From: Halorussus salinisoli
GTDB taxonomy: Archaea; Halobacteriota; Halobacteria; Halobacteriales; Haladaptataceae
DNA length: 64,000 nucleotides
Direction: 5' to 3'
Assembly: GCA_005239435.1 (NCBI GenBank)
Contig: SZNP01000011.1
Span: forward strand, 124,001 to 188,000
In this document: positions 32,387 to 40,797 of the stretch, one piece after another
Layout of the letters: each line of letters begins with the position of its first letter
Numbering within the stretch: the first letter of the stretch is position 1
Made by a program: the position numbers and the translations under genes
Notes under the pieces: generated by a model
The model's input: the letters and a program-made list of their open reading frames with translations, nothing else
Databases searched by the model: none
What the model was told of the DNA's origin: nothing

Positions 32387-32545
32387 ATGAGTAATCGACC
32401 AGAAATCGAGATTCAGCAACAGACCACGTTTGGAGATGATGGCCGACTCGAAGTCGTCGAAGAGAGCGTCGAGACATCCCTCGAAGATTTCGGTGCTTTT
32501 CGATCGTATTCACGTATCATGGTTGCGGTGGGGTTCATGGGCTGA
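32387..32545 (+). CDS. Very small hypothetical protein
   Basis: A 52-residue frame with an ATG start ('MSNRPEIEIQQQTTFGDDGRLEVVEESVETSLEDFGAFRSY'). The acidic composition and beta-strand pattern look coding, and it sits in line with the preceding small genes. An inverted repeat (gagcctcaaacgggtggaggctc, ~32357-32379) lies just upstream. No family is recognised. Confidence 0.35.
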   Translation: MSNRPEIEIQQQTTFGDDGRLEVVEESVETSLEDFGAFRSYSRIMVAVGFMG

Positions 32546-32575
32546 AATCGTTCGTAATCGCGCGGCATTGTTCTC

Positions 32576-32989
32576 TTATTCAGTGTCCGTCTCGAAGTCG
32601 AGCGCGACACCGTTGATGCAGTACCGCTCTCCGGTCGGTTCGGGACCGTCGTCGAACACGTGTCCGAGGTGGCTCTCGGACCTACTACACCCGACCTCGG
32701 TCCGCGTCATGCCGTGGCTGTTGTCGTCACGGAACCCGACGCTTCCCTCCTCTGCGTCGACGAAGCTCGGCCAAGCGTGGTCGGCGTCGTACTTCGTCTC
32801 GGCGTCGAACAGCTCCTGACCGCACCCGGCGCACCGTTACACCCCGGCCTCGTCGACGTCCAACAGGTCCGACGAGAAGCGCGGTTTAGTTCCGCTCTCG
32901 CGGAGGATGCGATACTCCTCGGCGGATAGCTTTTATTTCCATTCGTCGTCTGTCTGCGGTCGCTCTTCGTCGGGTAATTTTTCGGTCAT
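32576..32989 (-). pseudogene. msrB: msrB pseudogene with two nonsense codons
   Basis: Read from the ATG at 32989, the frame is a full-length peptide-methionine (R)-S-oxide reductase without indels: 'MTEKLPDEERPQTDDEWK*KLSAEEYRILRE', 'LLDVDEAGV*RCAGCGQELF', 'DADHAWPSFVDAEEG' and the catalytic 'GERYCINGVALDF'. Two TAA codons interrupt it, at 32933-32935 and 32837-32839; the second replaces the Tyr of 'GVYRCAGCG'. The catalytic Cys is kept. The lack of frameshifts suggests recent loss. MsrB repairs oxidised methionine in proteins. Confidence 0.85.
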
Positions 32990-33181
32990 AGGAGGACAAT
33001 ACGTTACGAGCCGAAGTCATTTCAGTCTTTCACGGACGGTGATTAGCGTACAAGATCGAGATAGCCGTACGTCGTACGCACACCTTCTTCTCGTGAAGCG
33101 AACCGGCAACTCGACGGCCGTCGCCCCAAATACAGCGTCAGCGGACAGAACTCCTACAACGCTGGAGGCCCGTCGTAGCGT

Positions 33182-33967
33182 ATGAAAATGAACCACGTAC
33201 GTCGAGGGACGGGGGAGCCGTTAGTCCTCATTCACGGGTTGGGCGGGAGTTGGCGTACGTGGACCCCCGTCCTCGACAAACTGACCGCCGAGCGTGAGGT
33301 GATTGCAGTGGATCTCCCTGGTCACGGTGAGACGCCGGCGCTATCCGGGGAAGTGTCCATCGACACCCTCGCCGATGCTGTAACGTCGTTTCTCGGCGCC
33401 AACGACCTCACCGGCGTTGATGTGGTCGGTAACTCGATGGGGGGACGACTGGTACTCGAGCTCGCGCGCCGGGGGACGGTCGGCACCACTGTCGCGCTTG
33501 ACCCCGGTGGATTCTGGAAGGGCTGGGAGCGGTACTTCTTCTACGCGACGCTCGCTCCCTCGATCCGTCTCGTTCGCCTCCTCCAACCCGTGATGGACCA
33601 GCTTACGGGTAGCGCCGTCGGTCGGACGCTACTTCTATCGCAACTCTCGGCACGGCCCTGGGATTTGTCCGCCGACGTCGCACGGAAAGAGATGCGGACC
33701 TTCGCCGACTCGCCGTCGTTCGATGAACTACTGCGTCGGTTAGCCTTCGGCCCCAGCCAACCGGGGACGGACTCCACAGCGGGATCAGTCGTGATCGGAT
33801 GGGGTCGCAAGGATCGAGTTACCCTGCCCAGGCAAGCAAAACGCGCGCTGGACCGGTTCCCCAGCGCTCACTTGCACTGGTTCGAGGACAGTGGGCATTA
33901 TCCTCACTGGGACGCTCCCGACGAGGCGACCGAACTAATCCTCGCGAGCACTGCGAACGCCGAGTGA
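33182..33967 (+). CDS. Alpha/beta hydrolase (Ser nucleophile)
   Basis: A 261-residue alpha/beta-hydrolase-fold protein. The oxyanion region 'LIHGLGGSWRTW' is near residue 18, the nucleophile elbow 'GNSMGG' gives a catalytic Ser at ~95, and the catalytic His is in 'DSGHYPHWD' (~242). The Asp is probably in 'GWGRKDRVTLP'. It resembles the MhpC/BphD-like esterase and C-C hydrolase group, but the substrate cannot be told. It stands alone on the plus strand facing a second hydrolase gene at 34245-35075. Confidence 0.75.
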   Translation: MKMNHVRRGTGEPLVLIHGLGGSWRTWTPVLDKLTAEREVIAVDLPGHGETPALSGEVSIDTLADAVTSFLGANDLTGVDVVGNSMGGRLVLELARRGTVGTTVALDPGGFWKGWERYFFYATLAPSIRLVRLLQPVMDQLTGSAVGRTLLLSQLSARPWDLSADVARKEMRTFADSPSFDELLRRLAFGPSQPGTDSTAGSVVIGWGRKDRVTLPRQAKRALDRFPSAHLHWFEDSGHYPHWDAPDEATELILASTANAE

Positions 33968-34244
33968 ACACAACTGTTCGCTCGCGTTCGGACGCGAGAG
34001 AGATGAACGATCACCAACTGCCACAGTTATCGTGCGGGCCTCATCGACTATCTCGTCGGAGAGTGCGAAAACCTGCTTCGAAGAGGTAGCAGGATGGCTG
34101 CTATCGATGCCCTCACAATTACGTGTCCGACTAATATCTGCACCGGAGATTGGTATTCAATTCAGAGTGTCACAGTAAGAGGTTGACTCTACCTCGACAC
34201 CGTGCCGATATACACACTCATCGGCGCTGTCGTGCCGATCGCCG

Positions 34245-35075
34245 CTACTCGGAGAGGAACTCTTCCAGTCTGTCGCGGTACGCCGCCGGTCGGTCCTCCG
34301 TCACCCAGTGCCCGGCATCGTCGAACGCGACAACCTCGCCGCCGACATCGTCGACGAGCCTGCGACCGTCCTCGGCCGGCTGTTCCTCGTCGGCCGCACC
34401 CCACAGGCACAGCAGGTCAGCGTCGACGGCCCCGTAATCGATCTCCGTAGTGTGGTTCGTGTTCGTCGCCACGGCGGCGCGGGCGAACGCCCGCTGGCCG
34501 TCCGACCTAAGCCACGGCTCGGTCATCCCTTCGATCCATTTCGGCTCGGGGTCGGCGTGTTCGAGGCCGTCGACGAACGCGCGGTCGAGTTCGTCGCGGA
34601 ATGCGCCGGGGTCCATCTCGACCGTCTTAGGTAGCCCCAGCGACGTGATGTATTCGACCGGCCAGGAGTCGTACGCCGTCGCGTTCGAGAGGACGAGCTT
34701 GTCGACGCGACCGTCCGCGTGTGCAGCGTACCGGAGCGCGACGCCACCTCCGATATCGTGGCCGACGACGTGGAACTCGTCGAGCCCAAGTTGGTCAACA
34801 AGGTCGGCGACCGCCTGCTCCTGGGCACGGATCGAACGGTCGAAGCCGTCGCTTCGATCGCTGTTGCCGTAGCCGACGAAGTCGGGGGCGACCGTTCGGA
34901 ACTGCCCCTCGAGCGGAGGCGCAATCCGCCGCCAGAGGAACGACCACGTCGGGATGCCGTGGAGGAAGAGGACGGGGTCGCCCTCCCCCGCGTCGCGGTA
35001 CGCCAGCGACAGGTCGTGACCGTCGACCGTCACGGTCGTCTCGGCCTGCGCTTCGGACCAGGTCTCGTGGTTCAT
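34245..35075 (-). CDS. Alpha/beta hydrolase of haloalkane dehalogenase / epoxide hydrolase type
   Basis: A 276-residue protein from the ATG at 35075 ('MNHETWSEAQAETTVTVDGH'); the frame opens 61 codons earlier, but that stretch is low-complexity and G+C-biased. 'LFLHGIPTWSFLWRRI' is the oxyanion loop with the Trp typical of dehalogenases, and 'VVGHDIGGG' gives an Asp nucleophile (~107) instead of Ser. The His is in 'DAGHWVTED'. The Asp nucleophile places it with haloalkane or fluoroacetate dehalogenases and epoxide hydrolases. It occupies the position where the AbiE-like operon at 18585 has its nucleotidyltransferase. Confidence 0.8.
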   Translation of the reverse strand: MNHETWSEAQAETTVTVDGHDLSLAYRDAGEGDPVLFLHGIPTWSFLWRRIAPPLEGQFRTVAPDFVGYGNSDRSDGFDRSIRAQEQAVADLVDQLGLDEFHVVGHDIGGGVALRYAAHADGRVDKLVLSNATAYDSWPVEYITSLGLPKTVEMDPGAFRDELDRAFVDGLEHADPEPKWIEGMTEPWLRSDGQRAFARAAVATNTNHTTEIDYGAVDADLLCLWGAADEEQPAEDGRRLVDDVGGEVVAFDDAGHWVTEDRPAAYRDRLEEFLSE

Positions 35076-35276
35076 GTCCCATCGTCGGCTCGCGACCGCA
35101 ATAGTGCTGTGGCGTCCGCGCGAGCGAAGTGAGCGCAGGCTCGATGGATTCTCTCCGTCGGCGTCCGGCCGAACTCCGTGAGGCCGGGCTCGGCAGTCGA
35201 GTGAAACGAGTCTGCCGGCGGTCGTCCGCCCGCCGACCGATTCCGCCGCCGCACTCACCGGGATGTCCCACCGGCC

Positions 35277-35301
35277 GGACGCGGCGGTAGCGTCCGCGTC
35301 C
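35277..35301. terminator. Hairpin after AbiE-like regulator
   Basis: GGACGCGG at 35277-35284 and CCGCGTCC at 35294-35301 are perfect 8-bp arms with a 9-nt loop, 11 bp past the stop of the minus-strand regulator. It is a likely transcription end, separating that gene from the hydrolase. Confidence 0.4.
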
Positions 35302-35312
35302 GAATGTTGGTC

Positions 35313-36239
35313 TCATGGAGTGGTTGACACCTCGTAGTCAGCCGCCAACTCCTGGAACTCGGACCACTCGGGGAGGGGGTCGTCCTCGACGTCGCCGTGT
35401 GTCTCGAGGTACCGGAGCAAGGCGTCGATTTCGTCTTCCAACCCGTACTTCGCCGCTTTGTCTCGAAGCTCACCCTCGTCGACGTCGATGTGACTGAGCA
35501 GGAGCAAACAGTAGGATCGGTGACGGGTGTCGTCGTCGATCAGTAGCGTGTGACAGCAGAGCTCCGCTGGCGAGACTGTCTCTATGTTCTCGGAGTAGAG
35601 GTAGTAGCGGTGGCTGGTAAGCAGAAACTGGAGGTCGAAGGCCGCGAACCGTGCAAGGCCGGTCTCGTGAAAGTGCTCGGTGTCGATTTCCGTCTCCGTT
35701 TGCGCGAGAAATTCGTCGTAGTCTTCCCAGAGGAGTGTCCCGTTCGGAGCAACTGATTCAAGGCGCTGCCGGTGGAGATGGTGGGCAAGTTCACGTGCGA
35801 AGTCGTGAAGTTGGTCGAAGTCCCCGTTGAAGTGGTAGTACCCGTCGTTCGTGCCGACGAGTCCACGGTCTCGTAACCGTTTGAGAACGCGATTGACTGT
35901 GTTGCGGTAGTTCTCACTTTGCTCGGCAATCTCGGCGACAGTGCGCGACTGGTCGAGGTAATACAGTACCTCGAGAGTTTTGCCCGTCAACAGTTCGGAA
36001 AACTCGATGTGGGAGTGCTGGCGCACGAGATCTTGGTAGAGTTCCACTGCCCGAGCATCTGAGGGAATGACCTGTTTTTGACGGCCGTTGCGCTCCGTGT
36101 GGACTAAGCCTTTCTCGGCGAGGTCCGCGACGGCACGAGAGAGATAACTCTTACTGTGGTCGAGATCCGTCGCGAGGTCGGAGATTGTGTCGCCGCGTTC
36201 GACGGTGGCGAGGACCTCCAGTTCGATGCTCTGCAACAC
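35313..36239 (-). CDS. Orphan AbiEi-like winged-helix regulator
   Basis: A 308-residue protein read from a GTG at 36239. The frame opens at an ATG at 36263, but alignment with the regulator at 19394-20317 ('LTEGEVRALTALHGEQTVSELATNLD' against 'LQSIELEVLATVERGDTISDLATDLD') and the operator position favour the GTG. Both have two winged helices and a conserved C-terminal half ('LLLIDDDTRHRSYCLLLLSHIDVDEGELRDKAAKYGL', 'LPEWSEFQELAADYEV'). No nucleotidyltransferase gene follows, so the toxin partner appears lost. It is leaderless and probably autoregulated through the inverted repeat at 36242-36291. Confidence 0.75.
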   Translation of the reverse strand: MLQSIELEVLATVERGDTISDLATDLDHSKSYLSRAVADLAEKGLVHTERNGRQKQVIPSDARAVELYQDLVRQHSHIEFSELLTGKTLEVLYYLDQSRTVAEIAEQSENYRNTVNRVLKRLRDRGLVGTNDGYYHFNGDFDQLHDFARELAHHLHRQRLESVAPNGTLLWEDYDEFLAQTETEIDTEHFHETGLARFAAFDLQFLLTSHRYYLYSENIETVSPAELCCHTLLIDDDTRHRSYCLLLLSHIDVDEGELRDKAAKYGLEDEIDALLRYLETHGDVEDDPLPEWSEFQELAADYEVSTTP

Positions 36240-36241
36240 GA

Positions 36242-36291
36242 TGTAACATAATATGAAACTCATATATAAAATGGTTTCGAGTAATGTTACA
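36242..36291 (-). promoter_or_regulatory. Inverted-repeat operator around TATA box of orphan regulator
   Basis: TGTAACAT at 36242-36249 and ATGTTACA at 36284-36291 are perfect 8-bp inverted arms 34 bp apart, with a TATATA stretch between them at ~36261-36267 and the GTG start 3 bp inside the gene-proximal arm. The design copies that at 20319-20370 with a different arm sequence. Confidence 0.65.
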
Positions 36292-36325
36292 ATTACCGGG
36301 GATTGACGGGTTGCCCGAGACAGTC

Positions 36326-36367
36326 TTAACCAACAAAATTACGGTGTTGGCGTCCTGTGTTGGTTAA
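36326..36367. promoter_or_regulatory. TTAACCAACA inverted repeat, site 3
   Basis: TTAACCAACA at 36326-36335 and TGTTGGTTAA at 36358-36367 are perfect arms 22 bp apart, ending 16 bp before the ATG at 36384. This close spacing to a start codon fits an operator that blocks the promoter. Confidence 0.6.
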
Positions 36368-36383
36368 TACGGGTTGAATCTCC

Positions 36384-36710
36384 ATGTCCTACGAGCCACC
36401 GAAACCTCCAGCGGAACTCCCTACCGACATCGTCGACACACTCAACGACTCCTCGCCCGAACACCTTCGTCACGTCGCCAGTTACGCTGAGGAACTCGCT
36501 GAATACCGTGAGCGTGAAGTTCGTCTTGCCGAAAAAGAGGGAGAAGATGAAATCGAAGAACGACCGGACGATCTCCCAGATGACGTCCCGTCGAAGGCGA
36601 CGATTACGATCAAGGAGATTAACGGCAATCGCTACTACTACTGGCAGTGGCGGGACGGAGACAAAATCCGCTCACAGTACAAAGGCCCCGTCAATCCAGA
36701 CGAGGAGTGA
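36384..36710 (+). CDS. Small conserved protein (DUF6788-like)
   Basis: A 108-residue protein. The N-terminal half is acidic and helical ('LRHVASYAEELAEYREREVRLAEKEGEDEIEERPDDLP'). The C-terminal 'KATITIKEINGNRYYYWQWRDGDKIRSQYKGPV' is the beta-rich signature I associate with DUF6788-like proteins, which are widespread in haloarchaeal plasmids and proviruses. The function is unknown. It lies directly behind the TTAACCAACA repeat, linking it to the duplicated cassette at 26-30 kb. Confidence 0.6.
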   Translation: MSYEPPKPPAELPTDIVDTLNDSSPEHLRHVASYAEELAEYREREVRLAEKEGEDEIEERPDDLPDDVPSKATITIKEINGNRYYYWQWRDGDKIRSQYKGPVNPDEE

Positions 36711-37008
36711 ACCGACACTCGGCGATTGATTATCGTTGCGGATAGCAATCCCACACCCTCCGTTTTCGAGTTGTAAAGAGGAGAGGAGTAGAAATCACAT
36801 TACGTCGATGTGTAGCGTGAACCCTCTCCGCTCGTCTCGACGTCTTGAAAACGATCTCTCTTCCTGATTATATTCCGACACACCCCTCTGTTGGCTTATC
36901 ATCAAACAGCGACACTTCGTCATTACCAACCATGACTTACACATCGATGACGGGGGGTCTGAGGTTAGTACCAACACCTTGTCCCGAAGATTCGCGCAAA
37001 TTGCCTTC

Positions 37009-37662
37009 TTAGTCAGGGAAATCGTTGACCTTCGCGTTAACGACACTTTTCAACAACTCGTCCTTGATACCCGTGAGGCGGGAATCGTGAGTGAGATGGT
37101 CGATCATCGCCTCGGTATTCTTCCCGAACTGGAACTCCATATGCATCCCACGACCTCGACCACGACCACGTCGTTCACTGACGATAAGTCCGTAGGCTTC
37201 CAGTTCCTTCACGTACTTCACGTACGTCTCACGAGTCATCTGATCAGCATCTATACTTTCGGTCAGCCACTTGTACACCTCGTACCCGACCGGACTTGGG
37301 ACTGAATCCAGCGATGAGTGAAAATAGTAGTGGACTGCAGCAGTCGCGTACAGACAGAGCTTCTTTTGCGTGGACAATCCTTCGATCAGTTTCTGCGTTC
37401 GGTCAACATCGATTTCGCTCTGAGCCTCACGAACGTGTTCTTCTGTAACCTAGTCGTGGCCATACTTATCAGCGAACTCGCCAGCCTTCCGGATGAGGTC
37501 AATAGCTTTCCGTGCGTCTCCGTGACTCTGTGCAGCGAACGCGGCTCCGAGCGGGATGACGTCTTCAGTTAACGCGCCATCTCGGAAGGCATCGCGACGG
37601 TGTTCGAGTATGCTGCGGAGTTGATTCGCGTCGAAGCGTTTCATACCATTTCGTCCTTCCAC
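37009..37662 (-). pseudogene. orc1/cdc6 pseudogene
   Basis: One frame covers the lid and C-terminal winged helix of Orc1/Cdc6: 'MKRFDANQLRSILEHRRDAFRDGALTEDVIPLGAAFAAQSHGDARKAIDLIRKAGEFADKYGHD', a TAG at 37450-37452, then 'VTEEHVREAQSEIDVDRTQKLIEGLSTQKKLCLYATAAVHYYF...' to the winged helix and stop at 37009. The AAA+ core with Walker A and B is missing upstream of 37662. It cannot start replication. The intact copy is at 43312-44613. Confidence 0.8.
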
Positions 37663-37760
37663 AAAGCCAGTGTCAATCTCACCTCAATTACCGTCCCGAC
37701 GCTAATCCTCTATGGTGAACACGAATCATCAATGATCAGCCGTCAAGGGAGTGAAAATAG

Positions 37761-39290
37761 TTAATCGTCTGCTGGCGTACCAACTCCTGCTTCCGGTTCT
37801 TCCCGGATGCTCATTCCCTCCCGCAACACTTCACGATACTCGCTCTGTATGTCCATCGGGACCGGGTCACTCATTTTTGAGACACCGTAGTAGACGACGG
37901 CCGTCAATGCAAGTCCCCATGCAGGTGCCCCGAAGTACGGGAAGAGATTGCCGAACGAGGTCCATATGGCAGCCTGCATGAAGATAAACCCGATGAGTAG
38001 CGACCAGCGCGCTCCCGCACTGGAGGCTTCATCCCAGAAGAGCAGCCCAAGCGTCGGCGGAATGAAGAGTAATGCTAGGGCCACCCCGTCACTTGCCAGC
38101 GGCACAATTGCTCGGCGGCCAGCAGGGCTCATCGCGAATGCGAGAACAACAATTGCAAACACGATGATGAACATCCGCCCAACCCGACTCTCACGCTCTT
38201 TGCTTAGCTCCACGTCCAGTCCACGATTCACGATGTCGTGAACGAAAAGAGAGCTACTGGTAAGGATTTGACTCCCCATGGTTGACATTGCTGCAGCGAA
38301 TGCAGCAACGGTGAGCAAGACACCACCAGCTGGGAAGAACTCAGAGTACAAGATCGGTACGATTGCATCAGCGCTCTGACCTTCAGGTAGAGCTGGAATT
38401 AGCCCGGAGCCAATGCCACCGATGATGAGTCCTAAGAAAGTTATCGCCCAGAGGCTGACTGTCCCGGAGATAGCAGCCGTCTTTGCGATAACTCGGGGAT
38501 TCCTCGCCATGAGCATCCTCTGCCACATATGCGGAATAAACACCCAGGCCATTGTCCAGACAAGTGCACCAGTGTACCATGCACCAGGATTATTATCTTG
38601 ATACGTCCATTTGTCGGGGGCTGCCTCAAGCGCCGCAGCGAACCCGGAGCCAAGTCCACCTGCCCAATCAATGACGAACCACGATGTGAGGAGCAAGAAC
38701 CCAATGAAAATGAAGCCCTGAATGACGTCGGTCCAGGCAACGGCTCGCAGGCCGCCGATATAAATGTAGGCAGCGACCATCGCCGTGAGGATGAGAACAC
38801 CAGCCCAGTAGGGAGCGCTCCCACCGGTGAGGCCGACAAGGGCCTTGCCGACACCTGAGAGTTGAATCGTGGCATATGGAATCAGCGCGAAGATACCAAT
38901 GAGTGCTGTGAGGATACGAACGACGTCATCATCCTCGTAAAACTCGGCTAGTAAGTCCGACGGTGTGACGTGGTCGAAGCGTTGCCCCAACAGCCAAAAC
39001 CGGGTGCCTATTACCCAGATTAGAAGCGGTCCGGTAATATTGAAGAGGCCGAAGAATAGCCAGCCAGCCCCGGACGAGTAGAAGAACCCGGGGCCACCGA
39101 GGAACGCGAAGGTGCTGAACCAGGTCGCCAAGACGGTGCCAGTTAGTACAAGCACCCCGAGATTGCGATCACCAAGATAGTAATCTTCAGGCGTATTGCC
39201 CGTTCGCTTCCAGCCATAGTATCCTATCACTGCTACTGCGACCATGTAGGCGGCAAGCACCGCGACGACCGTTGAAAGACTCACTGCCAT
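37761..39290 (-). CDS. Sodium:solute symporter (SSS family)
   Basis: A 509-residue membrane protein with about 13 hydrophobic helices. The SSS hallmark 'AAFAAAMSTMGSQILTSSSLFVHDIVNR' is near residue 330, and early 'EDYYLGDRNLGVLVLTGTVLATWFSTFAFLGGPGFFYSSGAGW' is the usual helix 1-2 region. The family imports small solutes (acids, amino acids, pantothenate-like compounds) with Na+. It overlaps the upstream DUF3311 gene by one base (TGATG) and is the last gene of the nitrilase operon, so it probably imports a nitrile-derived or nitrogenous substrate. The substrate is not readable from sequence. Confidence 0.85.
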   Translation of the reverse strand: MAVSLSTVVAVLAAYMVAVAVIGYYGWKRTGNTPEDYYLGDRNLGVLVLTGTVLATWFSTFAFLGGPGFFYSSGAGWLFFGLFNITGPLLIWVIGTRFWLLGQRFDHVTPSDLLAEFYEDDDVVRILTALIGIFALIPYATIQLSGVGKALVGLTGGSAPYWAGVLILTAMVAAYIYIGGLRAVAWTDVIQGFIFIGFLLLTSWFVIDWAGGLGSGFAAALEAAPDKWTYQDNNPGAWYTGALVWTMAWVFIPHMWQRMLMARNPRVIAKTAAISGTVSLWAITFLGLIIGGIGSGLIPALPEGQSADAIVPILYSEFFPAGGVLLTVAAFAAAMSTMGSQILTSSSLFVHDIVNRGLDVELSKERESRVGRMFIIVFAIVVLAFAMSPAGRRAIVPLASDGVALALLFIPPTLGLLFWDEASSAGARWSLLIGFIFMQAAIWTSFGNLFPYFGAPAWGLALTAVVYYGVSKMSDPVPMDIQSEYREVLREGMSIREEPEAGVGTPADD

Positions 39291-39637
39291 CAGTCATCAC
39301 CTCGCTCAGTCGATTGGGTCGCAGTCGGAGGCGTCTCCTCGATTGAATCAGCCGCCGACGTTTGCTCCCATTCATCCATGTACTGCGTTGCTTGTTCAGC
39401 CCACGGCTTGAACAACCCGTAGTACGTTCCAATAAGAACGAGATTCATAACGCCGAACCAGAGATACGTCCATGCTGCAGTCTCAGGTAACGGTCCGAGC
39501 AACTCTGGGTCGTTGAACGCGATATTGTAGAGTGGGATCGAGACCCCGACTAATGATACGAGGTACAGCCCCAGTAGTACTTTGCCGATTGTGGTCCGGG
39601 GAATGAACCACGCAGAGGACCGTTCGGCAGTACTCAT
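39290..39637 (-). CDS. DUF3311-like small membrane subunit
   Basis: A 115-residue protein with two membrane helices ('IGKVLLGLYLVSLVGVSIPLYN' and 'AAWTYLWFGVMNLVLIGTYYGLF') and an acidic tail. Small two-helix proteins of this kind (DUF3311) are usually encoded directly before SSS-family symporters and are thought to be partner subunits. Its ATG overlaps the nitrilase stop by 4 bp and its stop overlaps the symporter start, so all three are tightly coupled. Confidence 0.7.
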   Translation of the reverse strand: MSTAERSSAWFIPRTTIGKVLLGLYLVSLVGVSIPLYNIAFNDPELLGPLPETAAWTYLWFGVMNLVLIGTYYGLFKPWAEQATQYMDEWEQTSAADSIEETPPTATQSTERGDD

Positions 39638-40734
39638 TGCCGTTCACCTCCGTCTGATTGGCTTACCGAATCAACCGTCTGCTGGTCCTTCTGATTCGTC
39701 TCACCGTTCTTGGAGGCTCGCTGTTGGTCAACTCGTTGTTCTTCGGTCGGCTGACGGCTACGTTCGTGCATGGGTTTGAGTTCACTTCGGTCAACTTCGA
39801 AATCGAAAATGTCGAAACGGTTGTACTGTCCAACGACATCATGCATCAGCTTCGGCTCTACCGTGTCCTCAAGGTTGATGTCCGCGTACACGATTCCTTC
39901 CTCGTCACCGAGTGGGCCGGCAAGAATTTCACCGGTCGGGCCAACGATCGCCGTGAAATAACTCTGGTTCTCACCGCCTAGGAGTTCCCGAGCGCGATCT
40001 GTCTCGCACACCTCATAGAAACTCTCATCGAAGTACTCGGTGGAGACGATGTTGAAGACCTTTCCCTCAAACGCGTGCGTGTGTGACCGAATCTTGGTTG
40101 CTAGCCCGATGTCGTATTCCTGGTTGAAGTGGAACGCCGGATAATTCGCAACGTGAATCTGCTCGCCCTGCGCCATTAAGGCGAACCGGGCAAGGGGGTT
40201 GGTGTTCTCGCCACACGCCAACGTCCCGAGTTGTCCATACGGTGTTTCGTAGACATGGAGCGAGGAACCATCGCCGCGCCCCCAGGAAAGCTTCTCCGCA
40301 TGCGTCGGTACGATTTTCCGGTGTTTGCCGAGAAGGTCGCCATCGTGGCTGATAACCAAATTCGTGTTGTACAGCGTGCCGACGGTGTTCGGGTCCCGTT
40401 CAGTGATACCCATGACGACCGTCGTTTCAGTATCGGCAGCGACCGAACAGAGCCGGTCAACGACCGGTCCCGGTACATCAACTGCTTGGCGCCGGTACTC
40501 TTTGTACCAGTCGTAGCCGTCAATCGGGGCATTGACCCAGTTCCAGTATGGGTATCCGGGGATGAACGTCTCGGGAAACCCGATAATCTCTGCGCCGTTG
40601 TCTGCTGCCTCACGGATGAGACGGCAGGCTTTCTCAAGTGTTGCATCCCGATCTAAATACTCGGGAGATGCTTGTACAGCTGCGACCGTGAATTCCTCAT
40701 CTAAAAAATCATGAATATTGCCCATTGTGGCCAT
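39634..40734 (-). CDS. Nitrilase-family hydrolase
   Basis: A 366-residue carbon-nitrogen hydrolase. The catalytic triad is present: E55 in 'GFPETFIPGYPYW', K140 in 'GKHRKIVPTHAEKLSWGRGDG' and C174 in 'GTLACGENTNPLARFALM'. The 'GYPYWNWV' and 'CGENTNPLARF' segments are those of true nitrilases rather than amidases, so the likely reaction is nitrile to carboxylate plus ammonia. The last ~50 residues are a hydrophilic extension. It opens an operon with a DUF3311 protein and a sodium symporter, and a DJ-1/PfpI gene related to isonitrile hydratases follows, so the locus probably handles an organic nitrile or similar nitrogen source. Confidence 0.85.
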   Translation of the reverse strand: MATMGNIHDFLDEEFTVAAVQASPEYLDRDATLEKACRLIREAADNGAEIIGFPETFIPGYPYWNWVNAPIDGYDWYKEYRRQAVDVPGPVVDRLCSVAADTETTVVMGITERDPNTVGTLYNTNLVISHDGDLLGKHRKIVPTHAEKLSWGRGDGSSLHVYETPYGQLGTLACGENTNPLARFALMAQGEQIHVANYPAFHFNQEYDIGLATKIRSHTHAFEGKVFNIVSTEYFDESFYEVCETDRARELLGGENQSYFTAIVGPTGEILAGPLGDEEGIVYADINLEDTVEPKLMHDVVGQYNRFDIFDFEVDRSELKPMHERSRQPTEEQRVDQQRASKNGETNQKDQQTVDSVSQSDGGERQ

Positions 40735-40797
40735 TCACCCTGAGTGTTAATACCTCACACCCCACTTAAATATTGTTGATAGTTCACCATACAAGTA

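Noticed and set aside
36263..36263. ATG at 36263 as start of the orphan regulator
   Set aside because: It falls inside the TATA/operator region and adds eight residues without counterpart in the paralogue; the GTG at 36239 fits operator geometry and alignment.
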